Below are positions 47,000 through 56,869 of a stretch of DNA of 64,000 bases, piece after piece. Origin of the DNA: Euglena gracilis (Eukaryota > Euglenida > Euglenophyceae > Euglenales); the NCBI GenBank assembly GCA_039621445.1, contig CP154955.1, positions 8,854,241 through 8,918,240 of the forward strand. Direction: 5' to 3'. The position numbers were made by a program, and so were the translations under genes. The notes below the pieces were generated by a model. The model was not told the origin of the DNA. It did no database searches and saw only the letters and a list, made by a program, of their open reading frames with translations. Numbering within the stretch: the stretch's first letter is position 1; every line of letters starts with the position of its first letter.

Positions 47000-47500
47000 A
47001 AAACATGTGCTGAAAAAAAAAGCCTGATATTATTCGCAAATGACCAAGATGGCTGAAAGTGGCCAAAGATGGAAAAAAGACGCAGAAAGGCGGGCCGCTG
47101 GACCGAAATAGCGGAATGGGCAAATATGCAGTGGGAAAATCCCAAAAACACCTTGAAATATATGCTAATTATGGAGAAAACATGTGACAAATATTCTATA
47201 TATTCTGCAAACCCACAGCCTACTCCGACTCACTGAACCACTCTCACAATCTTGCTCACTCATCACTCCTACGCATTCAATCATGTATTTACACAATATG
47301 CGCAAACACATAATATTGCTGAAAACATGACCAAAAGCAAGTGTTTCAAAATGCATCAAAAACAAGAATGCACAAAAACTTTCATTTTAATGATTTGGGA
47401 CAGAAACAATATTACCCTTCTTTTCTGCTGCTGCAACCCGCTGAAAAATGTGAAAAAGAGGATACAAACAACGTGTATTAATCCTCAAGGAGAGACATAG
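47000..47500. other. No gene identified
   Basis: AT-rich unique-looking sequence. Confidence 0.3.
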
Positions 47501-47506
47501 CTTGAC

Positions 47507-47545
47507 CTTTGGCAGCAGGCTCTGCAACAGTCCCTTTCGATGAAG
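47507..47545 (-). CDS. Possible mTERF 5' micro-exon
   Basis: 39 nt, phase 0 to 0. Acceptor TTGTGTGACACTGGTTTCCAG|CTTCAT with a long upstream CT tract; donor CCAAAG|GTCAAG. Reading LHRKGLLQSLLPK. If spliced to the alternative acceptor at 43221 it gives LLPKAVTRYP, which suits an mTERF repeat. Evidence is splice sites and phase only. Confidence 0.35.
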
Positions 47546-47864
47546 CTGGAAACCAGTGTCACACAACAACATCCAGCCGGAAGAGAGAGAGAGAGAGGGT
47601 GGGGAGAAAATGCTAGCAACCTGCAATATTTGGGGCCTCAAAATAGGCCGAGCCCAGACACGGGCAGGAAAAAAAAACGACACATTTTGAATACAACACA
47701 CAATACATGCAAAACAAATATGCATAATAAAGTTTCTTTAATAAAGACGATAATAACCTTTTCAGATGTCGACACATACACCTGAAACGAAATTCAAATT
47801 TTCGCTATCATATACAAACGTACATATTCATGCAAGCACGTGTGCATACAAAGGTGAATACACA

Positions 47865-47865
<1 letters not shown>

Positions 47866-47906
<41 letters not shown>

Positions 47907-48250
47907 CACATGGATATAACCCCCCCCCCCCAAATAATACTTTCCCCTCAAGCCGGGACTTCGGTGACCGAGATAATACCCCCCCCCCCCCCAATTTCGG
48001 GCAGAAGACCAGGATTTTGACCTGAAAATGTGGGGGAAATAAAAATATTGACAAATATAACAAAAAAATCGATTTTTCTGGATCATCTGGCCTCCAAAAA
48101 TGCCAAATTTCATGAGAAAGTAAAATAAATCACCAAACAGGGGGGTTTTGGGTGCTATTTTGGGCCGTATGGGACTTCGAAGAATTTCGAAAATTTTGGG
48201 GAGCTATCACCCCCCCCCCCCAAATAATCCCCCCACCCCCTCAAGCTGGG
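47866..48250. repeat. (AGCC)n and GC-tract repeats
   Basis: AGCCAGCC repeat at 47867-47905. Two blocks of (C)8-10 then CAAATAATAC/CCAAATAATC followed by CCTCAAGC(C/T)GGGACT (47920-47960, 48205-48255) are a direct duplication. Confidence 0.7.
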
Positions 48251-48689
48251 ACTCCAAGCGAGAAAATAATACTCAGGGAATTTTTTGGGTGGGTAAACAT
48301 AACATGCACTCATATATTCTGTTTATAATGCATTCCTAAATTATCTTGAGATCCCTGAAGGCTGGAAAGAAACAGCCCCTGGAGAGAAAACAACAATATT
48401 TTATCCTTTTAGTTGACCTGGAAATTTAATGTTTGTGCACCATGCTTGCACAAGGTGAACAAACCATTAATTTGGTGAACACAACAAACACAATTTTTTT
48501 CATGAACACGGGCAAACTCAAAAGAGGTGAAAATCCACATCAAAAAATGGAGAACTTTGAAATCTGGGGAGTAGAGACGGCAAATAAATTCGACGTATCA
48601 AATGATTTTATGTATCACAGATTTTTGTCGATCAATTTGACTGTTTGTACTTGAGAACTGTGGAAGGTCTGGAGTAAAAAAAAAAATCG

Positions 48690-48810
48690 GCCACATCGCT
48701 GACTTCGGACGCATTCTGGAAAGCGGGGTCGCGTTCTTGGTTGTTCCGTTTTTCATTCAGGATGCCACCTATGCCCTTGTCCACCAGTTGAGCTCAGCTG
48801 CTCAGAATGC
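48690..48810. other. Possible coding segment, strand unresolved
   Basis: Plus strand reads GHIADFGRILESGVAFLVVP then FFIQDATYALVHQL. Minus strand reads LVDKGIGGILNEKRNNQERD then PAFQNASEVSDVADF, with a pyrimidine-rich AG upstream. Both are open and plausible; no family or phase partner. Confidence 0.25.
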
Positions 48811-48879
48811 AGGCAGGCAGCAACAAAATAAAACCAAATAAAACAGGGAAGGCTGCGCGGTTCAAGACGCAAGGTGGTA

Positions 48880-49019
48880 GGCACATCCCCTCAAAGAAAG
48901 GGATGGTGGTGTGGCGGACCCCGAAACAGTGGCTTGGCTGGCTCACCGACTCAAGGAACTTGCTCAAACAAAGTTGGACTCGCCTTTTGCATCTCATCAT
49001 CAGCAAACCTTTGAATCAC
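48880..49019. other. Possible coding segment interrupted by a transposon, strand unresolved
   Basis: Minus strand: donor GAGTCG|GTGAGC and reading RVQLCLSKFLES (phase 0 end, 48947-48983), which could precede the 47507 micro-exon. Plus strand reads RDGGVADPETVAWLAHRLKE then LAQTKLD. The segment ends where the element at 49020 begins. Ambiguous. Confidence 0.3.
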
Positions 49020-49701
49020 CAGGGCGTTGCTTAAAGACCATACCTTTGCTTAGCGACCCCCCGGGGGTGGGGGGTCACTTTCCGCTCTGAAAAAACAAAA
49101 AACAGTCAGTCACTTTTTCTGAAAAAAAATGAACTTCAGGAGCCAAAAATCTCAAAAGAATTCCAAAAAATTTCCAGCGCCTTCGGCTCCAGGCCAGCCA
49201 CTTTATCATTTTCAATCCTACCCCATCCCCGGGGGGGGGGGTTCTTGGCCAGAAACCCAGTCAGTCACTCTGAAAAAAACCAGTCAGTCACCCCCCGGTG
49301 GGGGGGGGTGGGGGGGACAGGTGTTAAGCAATGGTATGTTAAGGACACCCCGGGGGGTCCAGGTTAGAGGTCTGGAAATTGGGCTGGCTGCCCCCCCCCC
49401 ATTGCTGGAGCTAGGCCCGACCCAGGGTCAAACGGGGAAAAAATGGAAAGTGCAAAAATGCCCCCCCCCCAAAAAAAAAACTGCCAAGAGCCTGAAGTTG
49501 TCCTGGCTGGCCCAAATCTGACCCATTTTACCCATTTTTGCCATTTTTTGGTCCACAAACAAAAGCGAGAAATTGAATATGTATGAAAACTGATGGGAGA
49601 CGGGGGATCCAGGGCTGGAAAAAAGTTGCTGGCTGGAAAAAGGCTTCTGGTTGGCTGGACCACCCTGGAGGTGGGGTCAAATTTTCTTAAGCAACGCCCT
49701 G
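49020..49701. mobile_element. CAGGGCGTTGCTTAAAG element, 682 bp
   Basis: Left CAGGGCGTTGCTTAAAGACC, right complement CAGGGCGTTGCTTAAGAAA. The interior holds GC tracts, CAGTCAGTCAC words and CAGCGCCTTCGGCTCC. The flanks (TGAATCAC / TGGGTTAT) do not form a clear duplication, so the ends may have rearranged. Confidence 0.65.
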
Positions 49702-49709
49702 TGGGTTAT

Positions 49710-50190
49710 CTACAAAAGAAAAAAAAATGCCTCAAATGATAGATAATGTATTAGATAGAATTATATTTGCTCGAAAAGAATGGCACCCGTCTGGGTGAGT
49801 TCAGGTCAGTGGAGCCAAAAACAAAGGGGGGGGGAACACTGCAAAATCACAAATGATTGGAAATGATTTTTTTCAGGGTGAAAAAGATGGGACAAAAAAT
49901 GCAAAATAAGTGCGATAATTTATAATTTCTGCAAAAGGTGGTTCATGGTCAGAGACAGGAAACCGCTGTCAGTTTTTGAGTACTTAAAAGAAAAGGATAA
50001 CGAGGACGGTCTGGGCAGATTCCCAAAGAAGCAGATATCACAAGATCTTGGGCACATCAGGGTAAGCAAATGGCATTGTATAGAAAAGCCAAAGGTGAAA
50101 AATGTAATATTGGTTGACATTGATTGTTCCAAAAAAAATATCCAAAAATAATTCGATTATGGCCGGCCTCGGCACCACTTCCCTGCGGTC
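49710..50190. other. No gene identified; 3' flank of the PRXL2-like gene
   Basis: AT-rich sequence. A plus-strand frame at 49945-50151 has natural-looking composition (KPLSVFEYLKEKDNEDGL) but no splice or homology support. No polyadenylation signal assigned. Confidence 0.3.
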
Positions 50191-50193
50191 CAA

Positions 50194-50298
50194 TTACTTC
50201 GCCAGCGTGAAGAGCAGCGGTACGCCAATCTGCTCCAACACGGCAGGCGGTTCCAGCTCATCCCCAGGGACGCGGTCGGCCCCATCCCACTGCATTGT
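50194..50298 (-). CDS. PRXL2-like terminal exon
   Basis: Stop TAA at 50194-50196. Acceptor GTGGAGTGG… complement gives CCACGCAG|ACAATG, or nine bases later CAG|TGGGAT; both are phase 0. Reading WDGADRVPGDELEPPAVLEQ then IGV, like the G-D-x-x…-VL end of PRXL2 proteins, with a short hydrophobic tail. Confidence 0.65.
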   Translation of the reverse strand, partial: TMQWDGADRVPGDELEPPAVLEQIGVPLLFTLAK

Positions 50299-52012
50299 CT
50301 GCGTGGAGTGGGGAAGCAGAATTGTGATAACAGAGTGGATCACGTAACTTCCTGTGCCATTGCCATGTGTCTCCACCAATTTTCCAAACCCCCAAAAATT
50401 TTCATTGTCCAAAACAAATTTTTTTAACACAATTTTTGGCACCTGCCCCCCAAAAACCAGGCCCACCGCGGGGGTCTCAAAAAAGCTCTGCCCCCTGCCT
50501 GCCCATAGCACCCCCCCCCCCCGGAAAAGATCCGAACATTAAAATAAGCCTGTCTAGCATTCCCAAAGAAGGAAATAGGAAGGACCTTGCACGTGGGTTC
50601 CCAGGGGGGAAATATACGCTGAAAGGCCCCTTCAAATATGCACCAAAGTATGTGGGAATATGAGTGAAATGCGCGGAAAAATATGCAGAGAACATGCATT
50701 TTTTCCGGAACTGGGCCATATTCGACGTCTTCAGATGACCCAACTGGCAACTGGCAAGGTCATTTTCAGACATTTTGGGGCCATTTCAAGCCATCTCCGA
50801 CCACAATCAGCCTATTTTTGGACCATTTTCGACCATTTCGAGCAATCTTTGGGCTATTTTTAGGCCAGTTTTGACTATTTTTTTTTTGGCCAGTTTCGGC
50901 CATTTTCTGCAGATTAGGATGATTTTGCGATGGAGAACAGCCCAAATGACCAAAATAACAGCTGATTTGCCCCCCCAAAAAAAGGCCAACGATAGCCCAA
51001 AAGTAGTTCAGAATGTCCAAAAAATGGCGAAAATAGCCAAAAATGGCCACAAAGTGAAAGCTAACAGCTTGAATTGGAATAAGTTCAAACAGCCCAAATG
51101 AGATGTGGAAAATATGTGGAAAATATATGGAAAAATGCGGGAATGGGTAAAACCCTTTGGCAGAAAAATCCTGAAAATCCTTGGAATATGCGCTAAATAT
51201 GTACAAAATTTTGCGAAATGTGTGCTTTTGGCCAAAAACTAAAATATATGCTACATATCCGAAATATGCGCAAAATGCGCGCTCCGCATACTTCCCCCAC
51301 CTCTGGCACCTCTGGCCCAGCAGCGGGGCGGCCGCGCCACGCGAAGGCAACGTCCGGCCCGTCGAGGACAAACGTCCCGCCCAGCAGCCGCACCGCCCGC
51401 TGCGTAGCGTCCAGGTCGTTCTCGGGGGACAGGGCGGCCTCGGTCGGGAAGTAATGAACACACCAACCACTCAATCTCCGATTTCTCCAGTTTTATTGGA
51501 TTAGATTGCAGCGTAGCCCATCGTAGCCTCGCCGCTCATTTCTGTTTGTTGGCCGTGCAGGCGAAAACGACACAGCCATTTGCGTTGCGTTGGCGATCTG
51601 CAGTGGCCTCGTGGAGACCACGTATTGGGCGGTATTGGGGGGAATTGGCGCTGAGTAAACACGGTCGGGAAAAAAAAGGGGAACAATGGTCGTGTAAACA
51701 ATGAAAAAAAATTTGGAGGAATATGGAGAATTCATCCAGATTTCCAGACCATCCCTCGTTGAAAAAAAAATGCTGCCACCTGCAAGGTTACATGGAGTCG
51801 CGCGCCCTTTAATCTGACTGAGAAAAATAAAAGGAGGGACAATCTCCAGCTGCCAGGTTTGTGAACGTTGGCCGTCTGGCGGCCCTGTGCGTTGCCGTAT
51901 GGGATGACACGGCGTACATTGGAGAGGTACGCCCACCACTCCCCACCAGAAAAGGAGGGCAGCCGAGTGGTGGTGGGAGTGACCTCGAAGAGGTTCTTGA
52001 ATCCTGTTGTGG

Positions 52013-52046
<34 letters not shown>

Positions 52047-55000
52047 ATATTTGTGTGTATGTGTGTTGTGTATGTGTGTGTTTGTGTTGTGTATGCGCGC
52101 AGGTTTGTGCTTGTCAAATCGTGAAAAGGACACTCCAAATGAAATATCCAGTCCAAATTATTACAAAAATGGTTGCGCAAATATTGCTCAGTACATCTTG
52201 ATGTTTTGCTTGCCTTTTTTATGGCGGTCTGGTGGTCAGCATATTCCTGGCAGTAAGCAAGTGTAATATGTTTAAAAGTGCATGAAACAGCTGGTTGAGA
52301 AACAACTCTGGGCAATAAAACTCCTTGTTCTTGCTATGGCTTACAGGCTTTCCTCCCCTGTATGAGTGCTGAACCCAAAATGCGTTTTTAGGTCTCCTTG
52401 GAAGAAAGTGTGATTGAACCAGCTTCTCCCCCATTTCCGATTTTTCCCTCTTTTTGTGATCTTTGACCAGCACAATGTTCCCAAAAGCTGACAATGATGA
52501 CAAATGGCAAGGTTTCTCCTTCTTAGCAGAAGCGAGGCAAATTCACATTTTCTGTTTGGAATTTACTTACCATCTTGGCTTTAATTTTGAGTTTTTATTT
52601 AGCTATTTATGTATTAACACGTTCTTATCTGTGTTCCTTTGTCTTTCAGGTTCCAATGTTGTTTTTCCCGGCCATTTTTCTAAATGTAGCAGGGGGGGGG
52701 AATGCAACCTGGCCCTTCAAATTATGCAAGTCAAAAAAATGCAAAAAAAATGCAAAAAAATGCAAAAAAGTGCAAAAAAATGCAACTTGCATGAAAACCT
52801 TGAGAAAAAGCTGGAATATGACAGAGCTTTGCTGCCTAAAATCAAAAAAATTTTCCAGGGCAAAATATTTCATGCAAAAAAAAACGCAAAAAAATGCAAA
52901 AAATATAAACATACGGCAACCAACTACAAAATATTTTTCCAGGGCAAAATATTTTATGCAAAAAAATGCAAAACAATGCAAAAAAAATGCAAACTTCAGG
53001 AAAACCTGATTATGCAAAAAAAAAATGCAAATTATGCAAGTTGCATTCCCCCCCCCTGAATGTAGCTCGTTTTTAGCAGATCTCAAACAACAAAAAAATG
53101 CAAAACACGGTGGATGTGTTCCCCCAGCTTGAATGCATCTTAAATGAGTATTCAATGACTAACTTACTTACTTACTTACACGCAGGTGGACTGCAGGAAA
53201 AAGCGATGCCAATCGACACAATAGGAGCACCGGTATACAGACCGACAGTGCGGTATGCGGCGAAATCCTTCGCATCGATAAAGATGGAGTCGTGGGGGAC
53301 GTGGGGGTTCAGCTCCAGGAACGTCTTGAGGTTTTCCACGTTACCAACAGAGAGGAAGAAGGGTCCGTGGACGTTAGCAGCATGGAGAGAGGGCTGGACC
53401 TGCAAAATGAACAGGAGGCCATTACATTGTTTTTGGAGGAAGCAGCACACATAATCACGAGGCTTCCTTGTGAATGACTCCAGTAATCAAAACATGCTTC
53501 TTTAATACCTATTAATACTGATTGTGGACAGTATGAAAAAATATGGAAAAATACAATACAGTTGCATGCTTATGGAATTGAACAGAAACAAAAACGTGGG
53601 TTTCCCACCTAGCTCCCAATCAGACCCCAATACAGAATATTTTAAAATGGGCAAAATAAAATTGATCTGGCAGCAATGATACACACCGCCATCCAACGCT
53701 TAGCGAGGCCCCAGCAGTAAGAGCAAGGCTCGTTTTCATTTCATCCTTTTAAATGGAACATATAATTGACGTGCACTGGGTACAGTTCATCGTTTGGTGA
53801 ATGCATTTAGGTTTTAAGGTGTCAGATTAAGGATTCTCATACGGTTCTCAGATGGAAACTGTCCAATGAAAACTCCGAATACCATCGGTGTGTCGTTTCT
53901 GTGTCAGAATCTTGTGCATTTTTGTCAGCAAATAGGTAGAACCGTTTTAATGGTGTTGAAAGCTTTCAAATGACGATTTGGACCCCCACAATGCCCAATG
54001 CCATCGAGGAAACTGCACACAAAAGTTGAACTGCAGTTTTCAGACAGCACTCTCTCTCCTCCTTGCCGAACACAGGGGCCAGCCTGGGCGGGGCAGGCGA
54101 GGTGCCGCAGGAAGACCACCACCGCCCGGCCGCCCTCCCCCGTGAGGTCGCCCAGCCGCCGCTCCGCGCCGTCCGCGCCCGTCACCCGCAGCGCCCGCAG
54201 CCGCGCCGCGTCGACCACCGTGTCGTTGATGACCGCGGTCCGCCCCGCGGGGGCCGCGCAGCCGCAGTCTGTGCGGCAAAGCGAGGGCTGGGCACACACA
54301 ACAGCATGCCGAGTGCTCACCCACAGGCGCAAGCCGAAACGAGTCATTCAACTTTGAGCTTTGGCGAGGCATTGCGTGAGTAAAAAAAAGGGTACTCGGC
54401 AGGGGGGGGGGAATGCAACTTGGCCCTTCAAATTATGCAAGTCAAAAAAATCCAAAAAAATGCAAAAAAAAATGGGAAAAAAAATGCAAAAAAATGCAAC
54501 TTGCATGAAAACCTTGAGAAAAAGCTGGAATATGACAGAGCTTTGCTGCCTAAAATCAAAAAAAAATTCCAGGGCAAAATATTTTATGCAAAAAACGCAA
54601 AAAAAATGCAAAAAAAATCCAAACATATGCCACCCAATTACAAAATTTTTTTCAAGGGCAAAATATTTCATGTAAAAATGCAAAAAAAAAGCAAAAAAAT
54701 CCAAACATACGGCAACCAACTACAAAAACTTTTTCCAGGGCAAAATATTTTATGCAAAAAAATGCAAAAAAATGCAAAAAAATGCAAATTTCGGGAAAAC
54801 CTGATTATGCAAAAAAATGCAAATTATGCAAGTTGCACCCCCCCCCCCCTGCACTCGGTTACACAACAATTCCGTCAATGCAAAAAAGCCCAACGTGCAT
54901 GCCATGTGTCTTTCTCTGAACAAATTCCTCCTTTCCGAATGCCGTTAAAGGGGGAAAAAACCGAGATCGACACGAAAACTGGGGGATCCGGAAACCTTGC

Positions 55001-56818
55001 TGCAAAGTCAGCTGGCAACGTACCTTCGCCAACAGTTGTGGCCATAGACATAACGTGGGGTTGCCTAAGATAATATGCACCTGCACATAAAAATGGGCAC
55101 TGAGCAACGAGGTGACAACCAAGACAACAAATACCATCTGTATGGCTTGAACGCCTCTCCTGGACTGTTTTTGGTCCGGCTTGACGGCTGGGCCATTTTG
55201 AAAAAAAATTAATAAATATAAACAGCACAGAGCATCAGGTTGAGCAAAATTGAAAAATGACGCACGAAGCAATTGTCCCCTCAGCAAGATCTATTAACTC
55301 CCTGATTTGAAAGGGTTTTTTTTTGGAGAAAAGTTGCAAAAGCTGGTCAAAGCAATCAAAATGTCCCAACGTACCCCACTTGGCACACTTTGGAAAAATA
55401 TTTCTTACCAAAAAAGATAACAAAATGAAAGACTGCCAAGAATTCCAAGGTTGCTACCATCATGCAATTGTACAACAACAACGACGACGACGACGACGAC
55501 GACGACAACAACAACAATGACAAAAAAATAGCAGCAGCAACAACAACCAGGACGACGAAGATTGAGACAATAACAACGACCACGACGACGACGACGACGA
55601 CGACAACAACAACAATGCCAAAAAAATAGCAGCAGCAACAACAGCCAGGACGACGAAGATTGAGACAATAACAACGACCACGACGACGACGACGACGACG
55701 ACAACAACAACAACACCACCACCACCACCACCACCAACAACAACAACACGCACAAGGCACCCGACCTGAAAGCTGCAGTTGTGATTGCTTTTGAGCTGCG
55801 TGTGACAAATACAACGCCATTCCAGCAAACAAAGAAGCGACGAAGAGCAGCACTGCAATGGGCGATAACCTCCCCTGAAACGGGATATATCGGAAATAAA
55901 CCAACTTTTATCTACATTTCTTCTTCCATCAAATCCTAACTTAATCTTATTATCAATTCAGCGAAAAATAAGATGCAAAAAATTATGGTGTGCGTTTGCC
56001 CCTCATCACAGACATCAACGGTACAAAACTAACTTTTGATCCTTTCAATATGTTTTGTCCAGTACAGGCACACACAAATAAACAAAAAACAGGCACCTGG
56101 CTGTAAATGCCACCAGCCTCACGTGTCTGCCGACCTGCAAGCTGTTCAGCCAGTCCTGAACGCGGGCTGGGCAAGTGGGAAGCCAAGAAACGGCGAGGTC
56201 GGTCCTGAAGCGTTGCCATTGCGGGCACCTGGGAACGGCTGGCAGCATTACTAATTGGAGGGAATTGTTGAAGTCAATTTCATTTCCGAAAAAGCAAGCG
56301 GATGACATGGATGACATTTGTGTTCGTTTGCGATTCGTTGGGCAAACCTGCAGGGGCTGAACTGTGGGCGATCCAAGGTATGCACTTTTGACGGCAGCAA
56401 AATGACCCGCGCTGACGAACCACGCCGCGGCGAATATGCCAGTGCCGACGGCGAGCAGCACCAGCCGAGGGGCACCGGGACCAGGCTTCTTTTTAAGACC
56501 CCCCGGGGGGGGGGGAGGGGGGGTCCCCCCCACCCACCCAGGGTGGCGCGGGACCCCCCGGGGGGGGGGGGGGGGGGGGCCCCCCCCAAAATCGGGCCCG
56601 TTAAAGGCAATTTCCAAAAATTTTCGGCGCTTCGCGCTGAAAAGGTATACCCAGCGCCTCCGGCGCGGGACCCCCCCCCCCCGGGGGGGGGGCCGGGCCG
56701 GGCCCACCCCCCCACCCCCCCTCCCCCCCGGGGGGGGGGGGGGTCAGGTGACTTAAAAAGAAGCCTGACCGGGACTGCCGTCCTGGGTCTGGACCGCCAA
56801 CAATGGAGCGTCGGCCAT
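50194..56818 (-). CDS. Membrane-anchored PRXL2-like (AhpC/TSA_2) redox protein, multi-exon
   Basis: Exons: 56348-56818 (start ATG at 56818; split by a MITE at 56482-56767), 55766-55874, 55024-55080, 54051-54268, 53243-53399, 51867-52003, 51301-51399, 50194-50298 (stop). All these junctions are phase-consistent. The N-terminus has two hydrophobic segments, so membrane anchoring is inferred. The soluble part follows the peroxiredoxin-like-2 thioredoxin fold: INDTVVDAARLRAL, VVVFLRHLACP, FLSVGNVENLKTFL, DFAAYRTVG, FKNLFEVTP, LLGGTFVLDG. In PRXL2 proteins the Cys of the FLRHxxCP segment is the redox residue and often pairs with a Cys a few residues on; here the next Cys is seven residues later, after an unusual AQAGP. 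An additional well-spliced segment (56135-56228) does not fit the phase and may be alternative. The gene starts about 640 bp past the ArgRS stop, same strand. Confidence 0.82.
50500..51300. other. Intron with CAAAATATGCG-like words, no gene
   Basis: C tract at 50509-50522. Repeated GGCCATTTT / TTTTGGCC and ATATGC(G/A)CAAA words through 50640-51290 suggest decayed repeat. No exon candidates. Confidence 0.35.
51301..51399 (-). CDS. PRXL2-like exon (GGTFVLDG)
   Basis: 99 nt, phase 0 to 0. Acceptor GACCTGGACGCTACGCAG|CGGGCG; donor GTGCCAGAG|GTGGGG. Reading RAVRLLGGTFVLDGPDVAFA then WRG. LGGxFVxD…xxFAxR is the conserved final strand pair of the family. An upstream in-frame stretch (LDATQ) could extend the exon. 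Very GC-rich compared with the introns. Confidence 0.85.
51867..52003 (-). CDS. PRXL2-like exon
   Basis: 137 nt, phase 1 to 0. Acceptor CACACATCCACAACAG|GATTC; donor GCCAAC|GTTCAC. Begins FKNLFEVTPTTTRLP, which continues AAYRTVG of the previous exon as in family members (AYxxLGFxxLF), then WWAYLSNVRRVIPYGNAQGR. A (TG)n run starts 8 bp beyond the acceptor. Confidence 0.85.
52010..52110. repeat. (TG)n microsatellite
   Basis: TGTGTGTG from 52013 to 52042, continuing imperfectly to about 52100. It forms part of the intron just upstream (gene sense) of exon 51867-52003. Confidence 0.9.
52120..52680. other. Intron, no other feature
   Basis: AT-rich sequence without recognised repeat ends or exons. 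Confidence 0.3.
52690..53058. mobile_element. TGCAAAA-rich element, copy 4 (7-bp target duplication)
   Basis: Starts CAGGGGGGGGGAATGCAACC, ends AAGTTGCATTCCCCCCCCTG. Flanked by AATGTAG at 52683-52689 and 53059-53065 (perfect). Interior includes CTTGAGAAAAAGCTGGAATA and CCAGGGCAAAATATTT, shared with copies 1, 3 and 5. Confidence 0.88.
53243..53399 (-). CDS. PRXL2-like exon
   Basis: 157 nt, phase 0 to 1. Acceptor CTCCTGTTCATTTTGCAG|GTCCAG; donor CACTGTCG|GTCTGT. Reading VHGPFFLSVGNVENLKTFLE, then DSIFIDAKDFAAYRTVG: the central strand-helix-strand of the AhpC/TSA_2 fold (…vGnxxnxxxF…xDxxxxxYxxxG). Confidence 0.88.
53410..54045. other. Intron, no other feature
   Basis: AT-rich sequence; nothing supported. 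Confidence 0.3.
54051..54268 (-). CDS. PRXL2-like exon with active-site region
   Basis: 218 nt, phase 1 to 0. Acceptor CCTCGCTTTGCCGCACAG|ACTGC; donor GAGAGA|GTGCTG (alternatives TGT|GTTCGG nearby). Reading AVINDTVVDAARLRALRV, RRLGDLTGEG, then RAVVVFLRHLACPAQAGPC. VxxFLRHxxCP is the PRXL2 active-site strand. Over 70% GC, strikingly above its surroundings. Confidence 0.87.
54400..54851. mobile_element. TGCAAAA-rich element, copy 5 (7-bp duplication, one mismatch)
   Basis: Starts CAGGGGGGGGGGAATGCAAC, ends AGTTGCACCCCCCCCCCCTG. Flanks TACTCGG and CACTCGG (6 of 7). Long Lys-rich frames through it are low complexity. Sits in a PRXL2-like intron, 131 bp from exon 54051-54268. Confidence 0.85.
55024..55080 (-). 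CDS. PRXL2-like small exon
   Basis: 57 nt, phase 1 to 1. Acceptor TTGCTCAGTGCCCATTTTTATGTGCAG with a long pyrimidine-rich run (motif end TTTATGTGCAG|GTGCAT); donor GGCGAAG|GTACGT. Reading AYYLRQPHVMSMATTVGE. Joins both neighbours in phase. No domain of its own. Confidence 0.65.
55473..55748. repeat. 98-bp minisatellite of (GAC)n/(CAA)n
   Basis: ACAACAACAATG(A/C)CAAAAAAATAGC occurs at about 55507 and 55605, with GACGAAGATTGAGACAATAA after each; 2.4 copies with internal (GAC)n. It lies just beyond the donor of exon 55766-55874. Poly-Val/Leu/Cys frames are artefacts. Confidence 0.9.
55766..55874 (-). CDS. PRXL2-like exon, transmembrane segment 2
   Basis: 109 nt, phase 0 to 1. Acceptor CCGATATATCCCGTTTCAG|GGGAGG; donor CTTTCAG|GTCGGG. 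Reading SPIAVLLFVASLFAGMALYL, a hydrophobic helix, then Gln/Ser-rich HAAQKQSQLQ. Phase 0 matches the end of exon 1 directly. Confidence 0.7.
56135..56228 (-). CDS. Possible cassette exon of the PRXL2-like gene
   Basis: 94 nt with good splice sites (GCCGTTCCCAG|GTGCCC, AGCTTGCAG|GTCGGC) and an open phase-0 frame (VPAMATLQDRPRRFLASHLP, then GLAEQLA). Its end phase (1) does not fit the next exon's hydrophobic frame (0). Either it is alternatively spliced, a further exon is missing, or it is not used. Confidence 0.45.
56348..56818 (-). CDS. PRXL2-like first exon, split by a MITE
   Basis: ATG at 56816-56818 in a good context (ACAATGGCC). Removing the MITE (56482-56767) and one 8-bp duplication leaves an uninterrupted 59-codon exon: MADAPLLAVQTQDGSPG, then RLVLLAVGTGIFAAAWFV (a hydrophobic helix), ending CAG|GTTTGC at 56348, phase 0. 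As it stands the element adds stops in frame, so this copy is either inactivated at this start, spliced unusually, or begun elsewhere. Confidence 0.75.
56482..56767. mobile_element. hAT-like MITE, CAGGCTTCTTTTTAAG family, copy 3, inside a coding exon
   Basis: 286 bp. Ends CAGGCTTCTTTTTAAG and CTTAAAAAGAAGCCTG are perfectly inverted. Flanked by ACCGGGAC at 56474-56481 and 56768-56775, a perfect 8-bp duplication. The interior has GTTAAAGGCAATTT, CGGCGCTTCGCGCTG, GGTATACCC and long G/C tracts, as in 11305-11548. The intact ends and duplication suggest a recent insertion. Confidence 0.92.
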
Positions 56819-56869
56819 TGTCAATGCCAGGCGCCCTGTGGGAAGACGATCCGCATGTGTGTCAAATTA

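Noticed and set aside
54420-55073. 217-codon Lys/Asn-rich frame
   Set aside because: It runs through the TGCAAAA element and continues into exon sequence in the wrong strand; composition reflects A-runs.
55356-55904. Poly-Val/Leu/Cys frame of 182 codons
   Set aside because: Most of it is the (GAC)n/(CAA)n minisatellite; only the 55766-55874 part is taken as an exon, on splice-site grounds.
56482-56767. The exon-1 MITE as an 'introner' (transposon-derived intron)
   Set aside because: The duplication offers GT, but the element end offers AG only at GAAG|CCTG, which leaves extra bases that shift the frame; the other two copies are not in exons.
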